Shown piece after piece: positions 5,805 to 6,969 of a DNA stretch of 6,969 bases. Position 1 is the first letter of the stretch, and each line of letters opens with the position of its first letter. The position numbers and the translations under genes were made by a program. The DNA is from Spirochaetaceae bacterium (GTDB lineage: Bacteria; Spirochaetota; Spirochaetia; SZUA-6; Fen-1364), in assembly GCA_003170115.1 (NCBI GenBank), contig PMZS01000094.1, forward strand, positions 2,679-9,647. Reading direction: 5' to 3'. Under the pieces are notes generated by a model, which ran no database searches, had not been told where the DNA came from, and saw only the letters and a list, made by a program, of their open reading frames with translations.

Positions 5805-6188
5805 ATGGAAGATCAAGTTCGGTTTTTCAGCGCGCTGTCTTCGGAGCACAGGATCAATATCCTTCTGCTCCTGAAAGAACATCCGCAGTGCGTAAATACG
5901 ATTGTCCAACGCCTCAAGTTGACTCAGCCTGCGGTTTCTCAGCATCTGCGAGTGCTCAAGGAGGCTGGGCTGGTGAAAGCCAAGAAGACCGGCTATTGGA
6001 TGCATTATGAAGTGGATGGTGATGCACTTGAGTCTTACGGCAAGGGCTTGGCCAAGCTCTTTGGCGGGTGGGTCAGACCACAGCCAGGAGGAAAGGGAAC
6101 CGCCCACTGTCCGCCTGGACTCCTCAAGGAATGTCAGACGCAAAAGCCGGGAACCGAAGCACTCAAACGATCCATGACGAAGGTATGA
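5805..6188 (+). CDS. ArsR/SmtB-family repressor
   Basis: A 127-residue cytoplasmic DNA-binding protein. It has the family winged helix-turn-helix: FFSALSSEHRINILLLLKE (7-25), the recognition segment LTQPAVSQHLRVLKEAGLV (39-57) and the beta wing AKKTGYWMHYEV (59-70). Members repress their own operon and leave DNA when a metal or thiol effector binds. The classic ELCVCDL arsenic/metal motif is reduced to a single cysteine, HPQCV (Cys29). A C-terminal extension has Cys102 and Cys110 in HCPPGLLKEC, which together could form a thiol site. The effector is thus unknown. The start is fixed by the strong ribosome site. The stop lies three bases before the next ATG, so the two genes form an operon. The promoter is divergent from that of the MerR operon, and regulatory cross-talk is possible but not shown. 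Confidence 0.9.
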   Translation: MEDQVRFFSALSSEHRINILLLLKEHPQCVNTIVQRLKLTQPAVSQHLRVLKEAGLVKAKKTGYWMHYEVDGDALESYGKGLAKLFGGWVRPQPGGKGTAHCPPGLLKECQTQKPGTEALKRSMTKV

Positions 6189-6191
6189 TGT

Positions 6192-6458
6192 ATGTTCAAC
6201 CGTATTAAGTGTGAAGTCGTAGAAGTTAGAACGGATACCGGAGTATGTCCCGGAGTGGCTAAGACAAGAAGGGGCGAAGCCTACGAACTCGATGGGCGAA
6301 CGCCAGGACCAGTGGGAATGTGTTGCCAGGCGTTGAGTGCGCTGAATGCCAACCGACTTGCAATGGCGGTCACCCCCAAAGGCGCCGATGTCAAGGACTC
6401 CTTGGACATCACTTGTCCGCACGGTGCCGTTACTTTACGGCTGTCGCGAATCGGCTGA
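6192..6458 (+). CDS. Small cysteine-rich TIGR04076-like protein
   Basis: An 88-residue cytoplasmic protein that I place in the TIGR04076 family of small cysteine-containing proteins of unknown function. The spaced landmarks agree: an N-terminal strand IKCEVVEV, then CPGVAKTRRGEAYELDG (19-35), GMCCQALSAL (42-51) and a late TCPHGAVTLRL (74-84). In the family the corresponding elements are CP.G...GD, a Cys before an Ala-rich helix, and a C-terminal CP. Cysteines at 7, 19, 44, 45 and 75 could bind a metal. The GD after the first cysteine is altered (GEA). ATG 6192 has AAGG eight bases upstream and follows the ArsR stop by three bases; an ATG at 6188 overlaps that stop but closes after six codons. 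Co-transcription suggests it is the target of the ArsR repressor. No function is known to me. Confidence 0.75.
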   Translation: MFNRIKCEVVEVRTDTGVCPGVAKTRRGEAYELDGRTPGPVGMCCQALSALNANRLAMAVTPKGADVKDSLDITCPHGAVTLRLSRIG

Positions 6459-6568
6459 CCAAATTGCCCTGCCAGAGACACCATCGAAAGATTTTAGGGA
6501 CACCTAAGAGGGCATTGGTAAGCCGACGGCCGCGTTTTGGCTGCGGGGGCTTTCAGTGTTTCCGACGG

Positions 6569-6688
6569 TCATTCGTCCCATCGAGGGGCGGCGGAGCAGA
6601 TGATCACTTCGCCGGCAACAAGGTTCGCGTGCAGCTTTTTGCCCTTGCCTCGCAAGGATACGAAAGCTCAGGCTGCACGATCGGGCAT
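6569..6688 (-). CDS. Candidate recoded small ORF (possible selenoprotein) or broken gene
   Basis: AGGAGG (6695-6700) stands six bases before ATG 6688, the best-spaced ribosome site in the window apart from that of ArsR. The frame reads MPDRAA, then TGA (6668-6670), then 32 open codons (AFVSLRGKGKK, LHANLVAGEVIICSAAPRWDE) to TGA 6569. The codons after the TGA favour G/C in the third position. A stem-loop begins directly after the UGA, where bacterial SECIS elements lie. If UGA is read as selenocysteine the product has 39 residues with Sec at 7. The alternatives are a six-residue leader peptide, a gene broken by a nonsense mutation, or chance. No selenocysteine machinery is in the window, and I recognise no homologue. 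Confidence 0.22.
6634..6667 (-). other. Stem-loop directly downstream of an in-frame UGA (SECIS-like)
   Basis: On the minus strand GCTTT (6663-6667) pairs with AAAGC (6634-6638). A 5-by-4 internal loop separates this from an upper stem CCTTGC (6652-6657) pairing with GCAAGG (6643-6648) around the loop GAG. The upper stem begins ten bases after the UGA, close to the spacing of the fdhF SECIS in E. coli (about 11), and the apical loop starts with G. There is no bulged U in the upper stem and no T-run that would make it a terminator. Confidence 0.4.
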
Positions 6689-6774
6689 TAGTTTCCTCCT
6701 ACCAGCCATCGAAGTCTCAATAAGGAATTGCCTATTGTTTCCATTCCCGATGAGCGCGAAAAGCGGATGAGAAA

Positions 6775-6787
6775 CATGGTTACCATG
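6775..6787. repeat. 13-base perfect inverted repeat
   Basis: CATGGT, one central T, and ACCATG are perfectly symmetrical. The near-absence of a loop makes it an operator-type dyad, not an RNA hairpin. It lies about 75 bases upstream of the ribosome site at 6695-6700 on the minus strand. No regulator can be assigned. Confidence 0.35.
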
Positions 6788-6969
6788 AAACAGAACTTGT
6801 TGTAATCAGGCTATCCATTTGGTGTCAACGGAACGCAAAGTGAGGTGCTATCTTAAAGCTTGATTGATATATTTTCTCATCGAATCTACTAGTCATTTAA
6901 TCCCTTTCCATTGAGAATCTGCTGCATACATTTTTCAATCCTTGACTCCCGGGTTTTGGATTGTTTGGG

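Larger units (their letters stand above)
6459..6969. other. Region without a confident gene, becoming AT-rich
   Basis: No long open frame in this stretch looks like a known protein. Bases 6459-6700 are of mixed composition and hold the recoding candidate described separately. There is a 5-bp inverted repeat TTAGG/CCTAA with a 4-base loop at 6494-6507 but no intrinsic terminator with a T-run after the ArsR operon. From about 6700 to the right edge the sequence is AT-rich with frequent stops in every frame, as in an intergenic region. Minus-strand mini-ORFs of 12-32 codons are present but unsupported. Confidence 0.5.

Noticed and set aside
5778..6422. 214-codon minus-strand frame opposite the ArsR gene
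   Set aside because: The plus strand has a strong ribosome site and an unmistakable ArsR domain over most of this range.
6494..6546. Possible terminator after the ArsR operon (TTAGG/CCTAA and CCGC/GCGG pairs)
   Set aside because: The stems are only 4-5 bp and no T-run follows.
6688..6786. 32-codon minus-strand ORF ending at the TAATG before the recoding candidate
   Set aside because: There is no good ribosome site, no recognisable sequence, and it lies in an AT-rich region. The overlap with the next ATG may be chance.
1..6969. CRISPR array, insertion sequence or direct-repeat array
   Set aside because: No regularly spaced repeats, transposase frame or terminal inverted repeats were seen. 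The only direct repeat noted is CCGACGG at 6523 and 6562, which is too short.

Overview
The window is bacterial DNA with two parts of different character. Positions 1 to about 2070 are clearly GC-rich and codon-biased. From about 2400 to 6460 the composition is much more balanced, and the last 250 bases are AT-rich. Together with a decayed P-loop fragment at the join (about 2280-2355), this suggests that a metal-response cassette was acquired next to a GC-rich host segment. The taxon cannot be fixed from this sequence. Most genes have clear Shine-Dalgarno sites, which points to an ordinary bacterium.

Region 1 (1-2067): the last 30 codons of a membrane protein run directly into an MFS transporter resembling the FLVCR/SLC49 group. 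Convergent to it, with overlapping 3' ends, is a 262-residue protein I do not recognise. Region 2 (2068-2409) has no intact gene but carries an isolated Walker A motif.

Region 3 (2410-5692, minus strand) is a compact operon reading MerR-family regulator, ICMT-type membrane methyltransferase fused to an extra C-terminal domain, small thioredoxin-fold protein, two-domain ChrA-type transporter. It starts at a classic MerR-type promoter whose 20-bp spacer is filled by a dyad. The start codon lies about where transcription should begin, so the regulator may be read from a leaderless mRNA. The ATGA overlap, the good ribosome sites and the absence of internal terminators support one co-transcribed unit. 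I infer a thiophilic-metal or oxyanion stress operon; the inducer is unknown. Its thioredoxin has CPKY where the family has CxxC.

Region 4 (5737-6458, plus strand) is divergent from region 3: an ArsR-family repressor followed three bases later by a small cysteine-rich protein of the TIGR04076 type. Two metalloregulators of different families therefore face each other across about 150 bp.

Region 5 (6459-6969) has no confident gene. On the minus strand it holds a very good ribosome site and ATG, six codons, an in-frame UGA immediately followed by a two-part stem-loop, and 32 more open codons. This could be a small selenoprotein, a leader peptide or a broken gene.
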